Assembly: GCF_002770725.1 (NCBI RefSeq)
Contig: NZ_NQVN01000006.1
Span: 62,001-126,000, forward strand
Source of the DNA: Pleomorphomonas carboxyditropha
GTDB taxonomy: Bacteria; Pseudomonadota; Alphaproteobacteria; Rhizobiales; Pleomorphomonadaceae
Direction of reading: 5' to 3'
DNA length: 64,000 bases
Below, in pieces: positions 54,589-64,000 of the stretch. The stretch's first letter is position 1. Every line of letters starts with the position of its first letter. The notes beneath the pieces were generated by a model. That model was not told the origin of the DNA. It saw only the letters and a list, made by a program, of their open reading frames with translations, and searched no databases. A program made the translations under genes and the position numbers.

Positions 54589-56427
54589 CTAGGATGAGAC
54601 CCTGGACGGGTCGGCGGCGTCGACCACCCGGATGTTGACGCGCGGCGCGCCCTGCCACCAGTCGAGATCGACGTGGCCGGCGATATGCACCGCCCCTCCC
54701 CGGCTCGCCGCCAGGAAGTCGCCGAGCGGCTGCCCGGCGGCGCGGAAGGCCATGGCCTTGACGCGGGTGCCGGCCGACGACGCCAGCGTCAGGCGAAGGT
54801 GGTTGCGGCCGACGGCGTCGAGATAGAGCAGCCGATGGGCCGGGAAGACGAACAGCGGCTCCGGCTGGGCCGAGCCGAAGGGACCGACCCGGCCGATCGC
54901 CTCGACGAGGTCGGGCGTCGCGCCGTCGGCGGTCAGCGCCGCGTCGATGTCCAGCGCCTCGGCGGCGCGGGCCAGCGCCACGCCGTCGGCGACGGCGGCT
55001 GATACGAAGGCGCGGAAAGCCTCGACGCCTTCGGCCGGCAGCGAGACGCCGGCGGCCATGGCGTGTCCGCCGCCCTTGGCGATCAGGCCGCGTTCGAGCG
55101 CGAGGCGCACCACGGCGCCGAGATCGACGCCGGGGATCGACCGGCCGGAGCCGACGGCTCCGCCCTCCCCGTCCAGGGCGATGGCGAAGGTCGGGCAGCG
55201 ATAGCGTTCCTTGAGGCGGGCGGCGACGAGGCCGACGATGCCCGGATGCCAGTCGGCCGACGCCTCGACGATCACCGGCGGCGCAACGCCGTCGAGCCGG
55301 GCGGCCACCATCAGTTCGGCGGCGTCCACCGCCTCCGCCTCCAGCGTCTGCCGCTCGCGGTTGAGCCGGTCGAGCTCCATGGCGATGCGGCCGGCGGCGA
55401 CGGAATCGTCGGAGGTCAGCAGGCGCGCGCCGAGGCCGCTGTCGCCGATGCGGCCGCCGGCGTTGATGCGCGGCCCCAGCATGAAGGCGAGGTTGTAGGG
55501 CGTCGGCGGTCCGGCCAGCTTGACCACGTCGGCCAGCGCGGCAAGGCCGCGATTGCCGCGCGCCCGCAGCACGGAAAGCCCCTTCACGACGAAGGCGCGG
55601 TTGAGCCCGATCAGCGGCACCACGTCGCAGATGGTGCCGAGCGCCACCAGGTCGAGCAGCGCCAGGAGATCGGGCGGCGGCGTGCCCCGCCGCTCGAACC
55701 AGCCGCGCCGCCTGAGCTCGCGGTTGACGGCGACCAGCGTCAGAAAGGTGACGCCGACGGCGGCGAGATGGCCGTGGCCGGACAGATCGTCCTGCCGGTT
55801 GGGATTGACCAGCGCCAGCGCCGGCGGCAGCTCGACGCCGGCCTGGTGGTGATCGAGGGTGACGACGTCGAGGCCGCGCCGCCGCGCCTCCTCGAAGGCC
55901 TCGAAACTGGACGTTCCGCAGTCGAGCGTCACCAGCAGCGTGGCGCCGCCGGCCGCCAGCTCGCCGACGGCGCGCGGATTGGGGCCGTAGCCGTCGACGA
56001 GACGGTCCGGGATGTAGACGGCGGGATCGAGCCCCTGGCCGCGCAGATAGCGGACGAACACCGCGACCGAGGTGGCGCCGTCGACGTCGTAGTCGCCGAA
56101 GACGGCGACCTTTTCGCCCCGCTCGACGGCGTCGGCGATGCGGCCGGCCGCCGCGTCCATGTCGGTGAACAGCGACGGATCGGGCAGCAGCGTGCGGATC
56201 TGCGGGTTGAGATAGGCTTCCGCCGCCTCGGCCGCCACGTCGCGGGCGGCGAGCAGGCGCGACACCACGTCCGGCAGGCCGACCTCCTGGGCGATCTGGC
56301 GGGCGAGCGCGCCGCCGCGCATGTCGAGCCGGTCGCGCCAGGGACGATTGGTGGCGGAGCGCGTCACGCCGAGAACGGCGCGGCGCTCGGCGGGCAGGAT
56401 CGGCGGTACGGATTCGGCAGCGGACAT
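54589..56427 (-). CDS. recJ: Single-stranded-DNA-specific exonuclease RecJ
   Basis: A 612-residue 5'-3' single-strand exonuclease used in recombination and mismatch repair. The DHH-family metal motifs are DYDVDG at residues 112-117 and DHH at 192-194, with LVTLDCGTSS as motif II; the DHHA1 domain (GGHAMAAG) follows near residue 450 and an OB domain ends the protein. It lies between a macroglobulin gene and enolase on the same strand, with a terminator separating it from enolase, so it has its own promoter or depends on readthrough. Confidence 0.95.
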   Translation of the reverse strand: MSAAESVPPILPAERRAVLGVTRSATNRPWRDRLDMRGGALARQIAQEVGLPDVVSRLLAARDVAAEAAEAYLNPQIRTLLPDPSLFTDMDAAAGRIADAVERGEKVAVFGDYDVDGATSVAVFVRYLRGQGLDPAVYIPDRLVDGYGPNPRAVGELAAGGATLLVTLDCGTSSFEAFEEARRRGLDVVTLDHHQAGVELPPALALVNPNRQDDLSGHGHLAAVGVTFLTLVAVNRELRRRGWFERRGTPPPDLLALLDLVALGTICDVVPLIGLNRAFVVKGLSVLRARGNRGLAALADVVKLAGPPTPYNLAFMLGPRINAGGRIGDSGLGARLLTSDDSVAAGRIAMELDRLNRERQTLEAEAVDAAELMVAARLDGVAPPVIVEASADWHPGIVGLVAARLKERYRCPTFAIALDGEGGAVGSGRSIPGVDLGAVVRLALERGLIAKGGGHAMAAGVSLPAEGVEAFRAFVSAAVADGVALARAAEALDIDAALTADGATPDLVEAIGRVGPFGSAQPEPLFVFPAHRLLYLDAVGRNHLRLTLASSAGTRVKAMAFRAAGQPLGDFLAASRGGAVHIAGHVDLDWWQGAPRVNIRVVDAADPSRVSS

Positions 56428-56468
56428 GCCCGCTCAATAGACCATCAGCGGCCCTTCCGTCCAAAGGA

Positions 56469-56494
56469 AAAGGCCCGGCGCGGGCCGGGCCTTT
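56469..56494 (-). terminator. Terminator of enolase
   Basis: AAAGGCCCGGC and GCCGGGCCTTT form a perfect 11-base-pair stem around a 4-base loop, followed on the minus strand by TTCCTTT. It lies 30 bases past the enolase stop and before recJ. The symmetric A and T ends would let it work in both directions. Confidence 0.85.
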
Positions 56495-56523
56495 CCTCAT
56501 TCGTCGATCGAAGGCCGAAGGGC

Positions 56524-57885
<1,362 letters not shown>

Positions 57886-58273
57886 AGATGCGAACTGGCA
57901 CGGATGTCAAGATTGTAATTGGTTTAGGTGAACCGTTTGACGGCGGTCCGAATCGACTTGCCCGGCCAAGCGCAGAAGACGCGTTTCGCGGTGCGAGGGA
58001 AAGAGGGTCCGGCGGAACTGCGTGAGGCCGATCCCCGGGCCGACCCGTTCCGCCGGGCGGCGGCCGCCGAAACTTCAGGCTGCGACTTTGGTCGCGACCC
58101 TACGGGCAAAACATCGCGGCCCGCCGCCATTTAGCCGCCTTTCGCCGGTTTTCAGCCGAACTTGCAATGGGTTGAAGGCGATGTTTCTTGACCTCGGAGC
58201 GCCGCTCGCCATGCTGGGCCTTCACGGCATCTGCCGGGAGAAGATCGTCGTCCCTCGGAAATCGGAGCCCTTC

Positions 58274-59545
58274 ATGGCCAACCATCGCGTCGTCGTCGTC
58301 GGAGCCGGATTTGCCGGCTTGCAACTGGTGCTCGATCTCAAGGGTGCGCCGGTCGACATCACGCTGATCGACCGGCGCAATCACCACCTGTTCCAGCCCC
58401 TGCTCTACCAGGTGGCGACGACGCTGCTGGCCACCTCGGAGATCGCCTGGCCGATCCGCCGGCTGTTCCGCGACCGGCCGGAGGTGAAGACGGTGCTCGG
58501 CCACGTCGTCGGCGTCGACCGGCAGGAAAAGGTGGTGCGGCTCAGGGACGGCAGCACCATTGCCTACGACACGCTGGTGCTGGCGACCGGCGCCCGCCAC
58601 GCCTATTTCGGCCACGATCAATGGGAAGCCTTCGCGCCGGGCCTCAAGACGCTGGAGGACGCGACGACCATCCGCCGCCGCGTGCTCTTGGCCTTCGAGC
58701 GGGCCGAGCTGGAACCGGATCCGGAGAAGCGGCAGGCGCTGCTCACCTTCGCCATCATCGGCGGCGGTCCGACCGGCGTCGAGCTCGCCGGCATCATCGC
58801 CGAGCTGGCCCACCGAACGCTGGTCAGGGAGTTCCGGTCGATCGACACGCGCAGCGCCCGCATCCTGCTGATCGAGGCGGGTCCGCGCATCCTGCCGGTG
58901 TTCACGCCCGATCTTTCCGAATATGGCGGCCGGGCGCTCGACAAGCTGGGCGTCACCGTGCGCACCGGCGTGCCGGTGACCGACATTTCCGCCGACGGCG
59001 TTCGCATCGGCGAGGAATTCGTGCCGGCGAGGACGGTGCTCTGGGCGGCCGGCGTGCAGGCCTCGCGCGCCGCCGAATGGCTGGGCGCGCCGACCGACCG
59101 GGCCGGCCGGGCGATCGTCGAGCGCGACCTCGCCGTGCCCGGCGCGCCGGATATCTTCGTGATCGGCGACACGGCGTCGGTGACGACGGCCGAGGGCAAG
59201 CCGGTGCCGGGCGTGGCGCCGGCCGCCAAGCAGCAGGGCGCGCACGTGGCGAAGACCATCCGCAGCCGTCTCGCCGGCAAGCCGACGCCGGGGCCGTTCG
59301 CCTACCGCCACCAGGGCAATCTCGCCACCATCGGCCGCAGCGCCGCCGTGGTCGACTTCGGCTGGATCAAGCTGAAGGGCGCCATCGCCTGGTGGGTGTG
59401 GGGCATCGCCCACATCTATTTCCTGATCGGCACGCGCAGCCGCTTCGCCGTCGCCTGGAGCTGGCTGTGGATCTTCATGTCCGGCCAGCATTCGGCGCGC
59501 CTGATCACCCAGAAGGAGACGCTGAAGGAGGAGAACGGCCGCTGA
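58274..59545 (+). CDS. ndh: Type II NADH:quinone oxidoreductase
   Basis: A 423-residue flavoprotein that oxidises NADH at the inner face of the membrane and passes electrons to quinone without pumping protons. FAD binds at GAGFAG (residues 10-15), NADH at IIGGGPTGVELAG, and the second FAD motif is FVIGDTASV. The C-terminal 80 residues carry the hydrophobic quinone and membrane-binding region (GAIAWWVWGIAHIYFLIG). The ATG at 58274 has GGAG upstream; upstream in-frame ATGs would add non-family sequence. It converges on the ibr cassette. Confidence 0.93.
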   Translation: MANHRVVVVGAGFAGLQLVLDLKGAPVDITLIDRRNHHLFQPLLYQVATTLLATSEIAWPIRRLFRDRPEVKTVLGHVVGVDRQEKVVRLRDGSTIAYDTLVLATGARHAYFGHDQWEAFAPGLKTLEDATTIRRRVLLAFERAELEPDPEKRQALLTFAIIGGGPTGVELAGIIAELAHRTLVREFRSIDTRSARILLIEAGPRILPVFTPDLSEYGGRALDKLGVTVRTGVPVTDISADGVRIGEEFVPARTVLWAAGVQASRAAEWLGAPTDRAGRAIVERDLAVPGAPDIFVIGDTASVTTAEGKPVPGVAPAAKQQGAHVAKTIRSRLAGKPTPGPFAYRHQGNLATIGRSAAVVDFGWIKLKGAIAWWVWGIAHIYFLIGTRSRFAVAWSWLWIFMSGQHSARLITQKETLKEENGR

Positions 59546-59720
59546 CGGCCGCTATCCTTCCGCTAGTCGCCGTGCCGGTGCCGTCGGGATTGGCTTAGCT
59601 CCCCATCCCAACCATTTGGGCGGAATCGCACTTTGGAAAGGTCGTTGGGCCTTTCCGGAGTCGCGCGGGAGGCCGGCATCTTCGCCAGAGGATACGGCTG
59701 CCGCAGGAACCGCCGCCCGG

Positions 59721-60356
59721 TCAGTCCCACGATTTCGAATAGTCGTGGCCTCGGAACAGCTCGGGCAGGCCGGACACCTGCTTGAAGCGCAGCACCTCGT
59801 CGGCATCCATGCCCAGTTGCCGGGCCACCTCGGCCTCGCTCCAGCCCGCCCGCAACAGGGTGACGACGACGTCGGTCATCGGCAGCACGCCATGCACGCC
59901 ACGGGCGCGATTGTGCCGAATGGTGGCGGCGATCCGGTCCGGCGTATCGCCGCGCGCGGCGCGAATAGATACCACGGGCAAATAGCCGCGCAGCCGTTGC
60001 CGGATGCGGCCGGGCATCTTGCCGACCCGCTGCCGGTGGAAGCCGTCGACCACGACGAAACGGTCCTTGTCTGCCTGATGCGCGACGATCGGCTGGGTGA
60101 AGCCGTCGGTATCGATGGACAGCGACAGCAGCGCCATTTCCGGCGGCGCGACGGTGTTGGGATTGTAGTCATTGCCCTCGACCTGATCGCCGGGCACCCA
60201 TTGGACGCAGTCCACCGGCTCGTCGGCGAACGGGCTGTGCTCATGCAGGCATCGGCGGATCCGGTTGATGGCGTCCACCCGTCTCTCCAGCGGCAAGCCG
60301 TCCAGTTCGTCGAACAGGGCCTCGGCCCGCTTCACGAGATCCGTCGCGTCCGGCAT
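59721..60356 (-). CDS. ibrB: IbrB-like ParB-domain protein
   Basis: A 211-residue soluble protein. Residues 45-155 are a ParB/Srx-fold domain with the VDGFHRQR box at 103-110 and IRHNRARG at about 146-153; residues 165-195 form a helix-turn-helix (GWSEAEVARQLGMDADEVL). It is the last gene of the ibrA-GNAT-ibrB cassette. GAGGAA lies 7 bases before the ATG at 60356. In E. coli, IbrB with IbrA activates genes for immunoglobulin-binding proteins, but the biochemistry is unknown. The ParB fold covers CTP-switches, nucleases and kinases, so activity cannot be inferred. Confidence 0.85.
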   Translation of the reverse strand: MPDATDLVKRAEALFDELDGLPLERRVDAINRIRRCLHEHSPFADEPVDCVQWVPGDQVEGNDYNPNTVAPPEMALLSLSIDTDGFTQPIVAHQADKDRFVVVDGFHRQRVGKMPGRIRQRLRGYLPVVSIRAARGDTPDRIAATIRHNRARGVHGVLPMTDVVVTLLRAGWSEAEVARQLGMDADEVLRFKQVSGLPELFRGHDYSKSWD

Positions 60357-60786
60357 GCGCGTTCCTCACTAAAGTCACCCAGCGCCCGCGCGTGGCGCGG
60401 ACCTGGAATCCGTGCGGCGCCAGAAAGCGCACGCAAGTCTCCGGCACCCGCGTCGTGCACGCGAGGTCGAACTCGTCGACGTAGCCGAGCACGTGATCGC
60501 GCAGGGCGCGGAAGAGGCCGCGCCCGCGCACCTCGGGACGCAGGTAGCCCTCGCGGATGCGCACGATGTCGAGCTGATGCTCGATGCTGATGAAGCCCAG
60601 CACCCGCGTCTGGCCCTTGAGCCGCACGACGAACCAGCGGTAGCCCGGCCCGTCGTTGAGCGGATAGCCGCCGCATTCGCGCCGCACCTTGGCGCTGGCG
60701 AAGAAGCGGCCCATGCGGGCGAAGAAAGCGGCCTCGTCGTCGGCCGAACGCATCTCGACCAGTTCGCAGTCTTCCAGGCGGATCAC
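60241..60786 (-). CDS. Small GNAT-like acetyltransferase of the ibr cassette
   Basis: A 181-residue protein with a GNAT fold: the acetyl-CoA loop is in REGYLRPEVRGRGLFRAL near residue 85. The start is GTG, overlapping the ibrA stop by four bases (GTGA), with GAGGGGG just before it, so it is translationally coupled to ibrA. Its last 38 residues overlap the start of ibrB by 116 bases and look like an unselected Arg/Gly-rich extension; family-like sequence ends near RGRWVTLV. This suggests the original stop was lost or the tail is dispensable. Confidence 0.75.
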   Translation of the reverse strand: MIRLEDCELVEMRSADDEAAFFARMGRFFASAKVRRECGGYPLNDGPGYRWFVVRLKGQTRVLGFISIEHQLDIVRIREGYLRPEVRGRGLFRALRDHVLGYVDEFDLACTTRVPETCVRFLAPHGFQVRATRGRWVTLVRNAHAGRDGSREAGRGPVRRTGRLAAGETGGRHQPDPPMPA

Positions 60787-62009
60787 GACCCCCTCTCCTC
60801 GATCAATGCCAGGGCGTCGATATCGCGGCGGGCGAAGCCGAACGACAGCGAGCGGGCCATATCCTGCTTGAGCAACGACAGCGCCACGCGCCGCCAGGAG
60901 GGTTGCGCCTTGCGGTTCTCCAGCGCCGGCACGCCGGCGTCCGGCCAGGCATCGAGCGGATAGTCGTGCTGCCCCCACCAGTCGATGAAGCGCCGGATGC
61001 GGCGCATATAGACCGTGCGCAACGGCCCCGGCAGGCTCCGCAGCAGGAACTGGCTGTACTGCTTCCAGGTGCTGAAGGTGGGTGGCAGCCCGAGCCCGCC
61101 GCGATAGCCGAGGAAGCGCTGGCGGCAATAGCGCGCCGCGTAGTTGGCGCCGGCCACCCGCCGGACGACGCGGAACCAGGTCTCCGGCTCCAGCCGGTGA
61201 AACAGGTCGAGGCCCTTGCGCTGGTCGTCGCCATAGGGCTGGCAGATGCGCATCTGCGAGAACGGCACGCCGGCCCGGTACATATGGTCGTAGAGCCGGT
61301 TGTAGGCGTGGCCGTGCTCGCCGGTGTAGCGCCAGAGGTCGCCAAATTTCCAGTCGTAGATGGGAAAGAAGGTGACGGCCCGGCCGTCGGTCAGATCGCG
61401 GGCGCTCCACGCCACCGCCGCGCCGGCGCCGGTCGGCGTCCAGGCGCACTTCTTCACCCGGGTGCGGCGCTTGACGGCCAAATAGCGGTGAAGGGATTCG
61501 TCGGAGCGAATGCCGACCAGGAAGGCGGTCGGCACGTCCTGCGCCAGCCATTCGTTGAAGGCGGGCACGAACTCCTCGAACTCCATGCGGTAGCGGTAGA
61601 AGGGAAAGAACGCCTGGTCGCGGATCACCGATGGATGCGTCGGCATCGGCCGGATCCAGTCCGCCTCGCGCCCCGGCTCCCAGGCGCACCAATAGGGCTC
61701 CTGCAGGCTGGAGGCGTTGCGCAGGTTGAGCGGCAGGCAGATCCACCACGGCCGCACGTCCTCGCGGTCGAACATTTCGGTGACGTGCGCGATGGTCGCC
61801 GAATATTGCCCTTCCAGGTCGATGAACATCGCGTGCACCGGCCCGCGGCCCATTTCGCGCGCCACTTCCAATGCCAGGTGCAGCGTGACGGAACTGTCCT
61901 TGCCGCCGGAGAAGGCGACGCAGACACGCTCGAAATGCTCGAAGACCAGTCGGATGCGCGCCTTGGCAGCCGAGTAAACGTCGACGTCGCGATAGCACTT
62001 GCCCGCCAT
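60783..62009 (-). CDS. ibrA: IbrA-like PAPS-reductase-family protein (DUF3440)
   Basis: A 408-residue soluble protein. Residues 25-200 form an adenine-nucleotide alpha-hydrolase domain of the PAPS reductase/CysH type with the pyrophosphatase loop SGGKDSS (34-40); this is also the fold of DndC, which activates sulfur chemistry on DNA. The C-terminal half is DUF3440 (DWKFGDLWRYTGEHGHAYNRLYD and MRICQPYGDDQRKGL). No Fe-S cysteine cluster as in assimilatory reductases is evident. It is the first gene of a three-gene operon. The only named relatives, IbrA proteins, are regulators with unknown chemistry. Confidence 0.88.
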   Translation of the reverse strand: MAGKCYRDVDVYSAAKARIRLVFEHFERVCVAFSGGKDSSVTLHLALEVAREMGRGPVHAMFIDLEGQYSATIAHVTEMFDREDVRPWWICLPLNLRNASSLQEPYWCAWEPGREADWIRPMPTHPSVIRDQAFFPFYRYRMEFEEFVPAFNEWLAQDVPTAFLVGIRSDESLHRYLAVKRRTRVKKCAWTPTGAGAAVAWSARDLTDGRAVTFFPIYDWKFGDLWRYTGEHGHAYNRLYDHMYRAGVPFSQMRICQPYGDDQRKGLDLFHRLEPETWFRVVRRVAGANYAARYCRQRFLGYRGGLGLPPTFSTWKQYSQFLLRSLPGPLRTVYMRRIRRFIDWWGQHDYPLDAWPDAGVPALENRKAQPSWRRVALSLLKQDMARSLSFGFARRDIDALALIEERGS

Positions 62010-62114
62010 GGTACGGCCCGCTTGCTCCTTGGAAAGGTGCCAGCGGTGTAACGGAAGTTTGCTGGCGGTAGTCCAGACCGAGCGGATGCCCGAAATCGGG
62101 CTTCAGGCATCCCG

Positions 62115-62152
62115 CCCAATGGTCAATATACAATATATTCGACCCATTCGGG
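62115..62152. promoter_or_regulatory. AT-centred inverted repeat upstream of ibrA
   Basis: A 38-base imperfect inverted repeat about 105 bases before ibrA. The inner arms AATATA and TATATT flank CAA, and GGTC and GACC then CCAATG and CATTCGG extend it with two single-base bulges. It overlaps the likely ibrA promoter (TATATT on the minus strand), so it is placed to be an operator, perhaps for IbrB's helix-turn-helix. Confidence 0.5.
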
Positions 62153-62537
62153 ATCTGCTCGACGCTGACTCCCAATAAATTTCAATCCGTCCCAACCGTC
62201 TTCACAGCAACCCATTGCAAGATATGAATGGGTAACTGGCTGCACCTTTGTGAACAATGTCGGATGCTTTAGAATTTTTCGATTTCGACAGACACAGACT
62301 GACGGACGAGCGAAACACAGGAGAGACGGAATTATGGAGAGCAGCGATTCGCATCCCGCTCCGCCCGAGCGATCCAGGCTGAAAATATACGGAACCCGAA
62401 GCCCCTTCTTCGCTTTTCGGCATCGTCCTTCGCCGCCGGGGATCGGTTTTCGGCCTGCCGGGAACAGATCCGGCCTCTCTGCGCACCCTCGAAGCGCAAG
62501 AGTAAGCGCGGGCCGCTATTGTCCTTTCAACCAACGA
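62153..62537. other. Non-coding region between ibrA and the DAHP synthase terminator
   Basis: About 385 bases. Short open frames on both strands lack ribosome sites and recognisable sequence, so no gene is called. No RNA gene or repeat is seen. Confidence 0.35.
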
Positions 62538-62565
62538 GAAAGGCGCCCCTTGCGGAGCGCCTTTC
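62538..62565 (-). terminator. Terminator of the DAHP synthase gene
   Basis: GAAAGGCGC (62538-62546) and GCGCCTTTC (62557-62565) form a perfect 9-base-pair stem around a 10-base loop, 34 bases past the DAHP synthase stop; the minus-strand side ends in TTTCTCGTT, so the T tract is modest. Confidence 0.7.
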
Positions 62566-62599
62566 GTCTTCTGTCAGTCTCGTGCGAGAGAGTTCCGCC

Positions 62600-63982
62600 T
62601 CACTCGCCGGCGATCGCCCATTCCATCGGCTCGCGGCCCTCGCGCGTCTTCTTGATGCGCTCGGCGACCAGGAAGGCCAGCTCCAGCGCCTGATCGGCGT
62701 TGAGGCGCGGATCGCAATGGCTGTGGTAGCGATCCGACAGTTGCTCGCCGGAGATGGCGACGGCGCCGCCGGTGCATTCGGTGACGTCGCGGCCGGTCAT
62801 CTCGACGTGGATGCCGCCGGGATGAGTGCCCTCGGCGGCGTGCACGTCGAAGAAGGCGCCGACTTCCTTCAGGATGCGGTCGAACGGCCGCGTCTTGTAG
62901 GAGTTGAGCGTGATGGTGTTGCCGTGCATCGGGTCGCAGGACCAGACCACCGACCGTCCCTCGCGCTGAACCGCGCGGATGAGGGCCGGCAGGTAGTCGC
63001 CCACCTTGTCGGCGCCGTAGCGGGTGATCAGCGTCAGCCGGCCCGGCTCGTTGTCGGGATTGAGCGTGTCGATCAGGCGGATCAGCTCGTCCGGCGCCAG
63101 CGACGGGCCGCACTTCAGGCCGATCGGGTTCTTGATGCCGCGGCAGTATTCGATGTGGGCATGGCCGGGCTGGCGGGTGCGGTCGCCGATCCAGATCATG
63201 TGGCCGGAGGTGCCGTACCAGTCGCCGGTGGTCGAATCGACGCGGGTCAGCGCCTGCTCGTAGCCGAGCAGCAGCGCCTCGTGGCTGGTGTAGAAATCGG
63301 TCGTCCGCATCTCCGAGACGCTTTCGGGATGCACGCCGCAGGCGCGCATGAAGGCGAGGCTCTCGGTGATGCGATCGGCATATTCCTGATAGCGCGACGA
63401 CTGGGTACCCTTGACGAAGCCGAGCGTCCACTTGTGGACGTTGTCGAGGTTGGCGTAACCGCCGCCGGCGAAGGCGCGCAGCAGGTTCAGCGTCGCCGCC
63501 GACTGGCGATAGGCCATCTCCTGGCGCTGCGGGTCGGGGATGCGCGATTCCGGCGTGAAATCCATGCCGTTGATGATGTCGCCCCGGTAGGACGGCAGCT
63601 CGACGCCATCGATGGTCTCGGTCGACTTGGAACGCGGCTTGGCGAACTGGCCGGCGATGCGGCCGACCTTCACCACCGGCTGGGCGGCGCCGTAGGTCAG
63701 CACCACCGCCATCTGCAGGAAGACGCGGAAGAAGTCGCGGATATTGTCGGCACCGTGCTCAGCGAAGCTCTCGGCGCAATCGCCGCCCTGCAGCAGGAAG
63801 GCCTCGCCGGCCGCCACCTTGGCCAGCGACTTCTTGAGCTTGCGCGCCTCGCCGGCAAAAACCAGCGGCGGATAGCTCGAAAGATGCGCCTCGACGGCGG
63901 CGAGCGCCGCCTGGTCGGGATAGTCGGGCACCTGCTCGATGGGCAGGGCGCGCCAGGAATCGGGCTTCCAGGTGGTAGGCAT
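62600..63982 (-). CDS. 3-deoxy-7-phosphoheptulonate synthase, class II
   Basis: A 460-residue enzyme that joins phosphoenolpyruvate and erythrose-4-phosphate in the first step of the shikimate pathway. It is the plant-like class II type, with the metal-site QGGDCAES (Cys69), the [12 protein letters not shown] stretch, [13 protein letters not shown] and the CDPMHGNT metal motif. Class II is the usual DAHP synthase of rhizobia and relatives. The gene is complete; its start codon lies 18 bases from the window edge, so only part of its ribosome site (AAGAAGAG) can be seen. Confidence 0.97.
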   Translation of the reverse strand: MPTTWKPDSWRALPIEQVPDYPDQAALAAVEAHLSSYPPLVFAGEARKLKKSLAKVAAGEAFLLQGGDCAESFAEHGADNIRDFFRVFLQMAVVLTYGAAQPVVKVGRIAGQFAKPRSKSTETIDGVELPSYRGDIINGMDFTPESRIPDPQRQEMAYRQSAATLNLLRAFAGGGYANLDNVHKWTLGFVKGTQSSRYQEYADRITESLAFMRACGVHPESVSEMRTTDFYTSHEALLLGYEQALTRVDSTTGDWYGTSGHMIWIGDRTRQPGHAHIEYCRGIKNPIGLKCGPSLAPDELIRLIDTLNPDNEPGRLTLITRYGADKVGDYLPALIRAVQREGRSVVWSCDPMHGNTITLNSYKTRPFDRILKEVGAFFDVHAAEGTHPGGIHVEMTGRDVTECTGGAVAISGEQLSDRYHSHCDPRLNADQALELAFLVAERIKKTREGREPMEWAIAGE

Positions 63983-64000
63983 GACGCGGCTCTTCTTCTC

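Noticed and set aside
48918-54638. Very long open frame (1906 codons) on the plus strand opposite the macroglobulin gene
   Set aside because: It is an antisense shadow of a GC-rich gene: low-complexity Arg/Gly/Val/Asp composition, no family features, while the opposite frame has domains, signal peptide and thioester motif.
60332-60676. Frameshift joining the GNAT frame and another frame before ibrB
   Set aside because: The GNAT domain is complete in one frame through RGRWVTLV and ibrB has its own ribosome site, so no frameshift is needed.
62202-62534. 110-codon open frame on the minus strand between ibrA and DAHP synthase
   Set aside because: Arg/Ser-rich random composition, no ribosome site, and it lies in an intergenic region of lower GC.

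Overview
The window is a GC-rich, densely coded stretch of chromosome from an alphaproteobacterium, most likely of the Hyphomicrobiales (Rhizobiales). The evidence is an Agl-type alpha-glucoside ABC transporter, a B12-dependent class II ribonucleotide reductase, an NDUFA12-like complex I accessory protein beside DUF2155 and Aat genes, a Ku/LigD repair locus with two Ku genes, ExoD and DUF2778 proteins, and a class II DAHP synthase. I see no rRNA, tRNA, transposase, prophage or CRISPR array. Genus cannot be fixed from the sequence alone.

Layout. 0-7 kb: GTP-dependent PEP carboxykinase, an ABC-F ATPase divergent from an MFS exporter, and an unrecognised 310-residue protein. 7-15 kb: a sugar cluster with a LacI-family regulator (operator-like palindrome just before its start), the binding protein AglE, permeases AglF and AglG, ATPase AglK and a GH13 sucrose phosphorylase. 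Imported sucrose would be split by phosphate into glucose-1-phosphate and fructose. 15-19 kb: a YheO/PAS-type regulator divergent from tryptophanase and an aromatic amino-acid permease, with a strong terminator. 19-21.5 kb: a four-domain sulfur-transfer fusion (CoA-disulfide reductase, rhodanese, TusA, DsrE). 21.7-26 kb: two membrane proteins and a copper-handling trio (DUF2946, YcnI/DUF1775, CopC-CopD fusion). 25.9-30.1 kb: Ku, LigD and a second Ku for non-homologous end joining. 30.3-34.2 kb: NrdJ with two NrdR-box-like palindromes upstream.

34.6-43.5 kb: a receiver protein with Glu at the phosphoacceptor position, NDUFA12-like, nucleoside hydrolase, DUF2155, Aat, a BioF2-type acetyltransferase, HemG flavodoxin, a DUF2778 peptidoglycan-type protein, a lipid kinase and ExoD. 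43.9-48.7 kb: APC permease, luciferase-like monooxygenase, aldo/keto reductase and a YqhD-type alcohol dehydrogenase. 49-57.8 kb: a large periplasmic alpha-2-macroglobulin with N-terminal PAN domain, RecJ and enolase. 58.3-59.5 kb: type II NADH dehydrogenase. 59.7-62 kb: a tight three-gene cassette of IbrA-like PAPS-reductase-fold protein, a small GNAT protein and an IbrB-like ParB-domain protein, with an AT-rich inverted repeat upstream. 62.6-64 kb: class II DAHP synthase.

The best candidate for an under-described system is the ibrA-GNAT-ibrB cassette. Next are the tryptophanase locus with its short Trp-containing upstream frame, the four-domain sulfur fusion and the Glu-type receiver. Two convergent intergenic regions carry paired inverted hairpin repeats of the REP/BIME kind. 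Statements on family function are established knowledge; operator, promoter and leader calls are inference from sequence pattern only.
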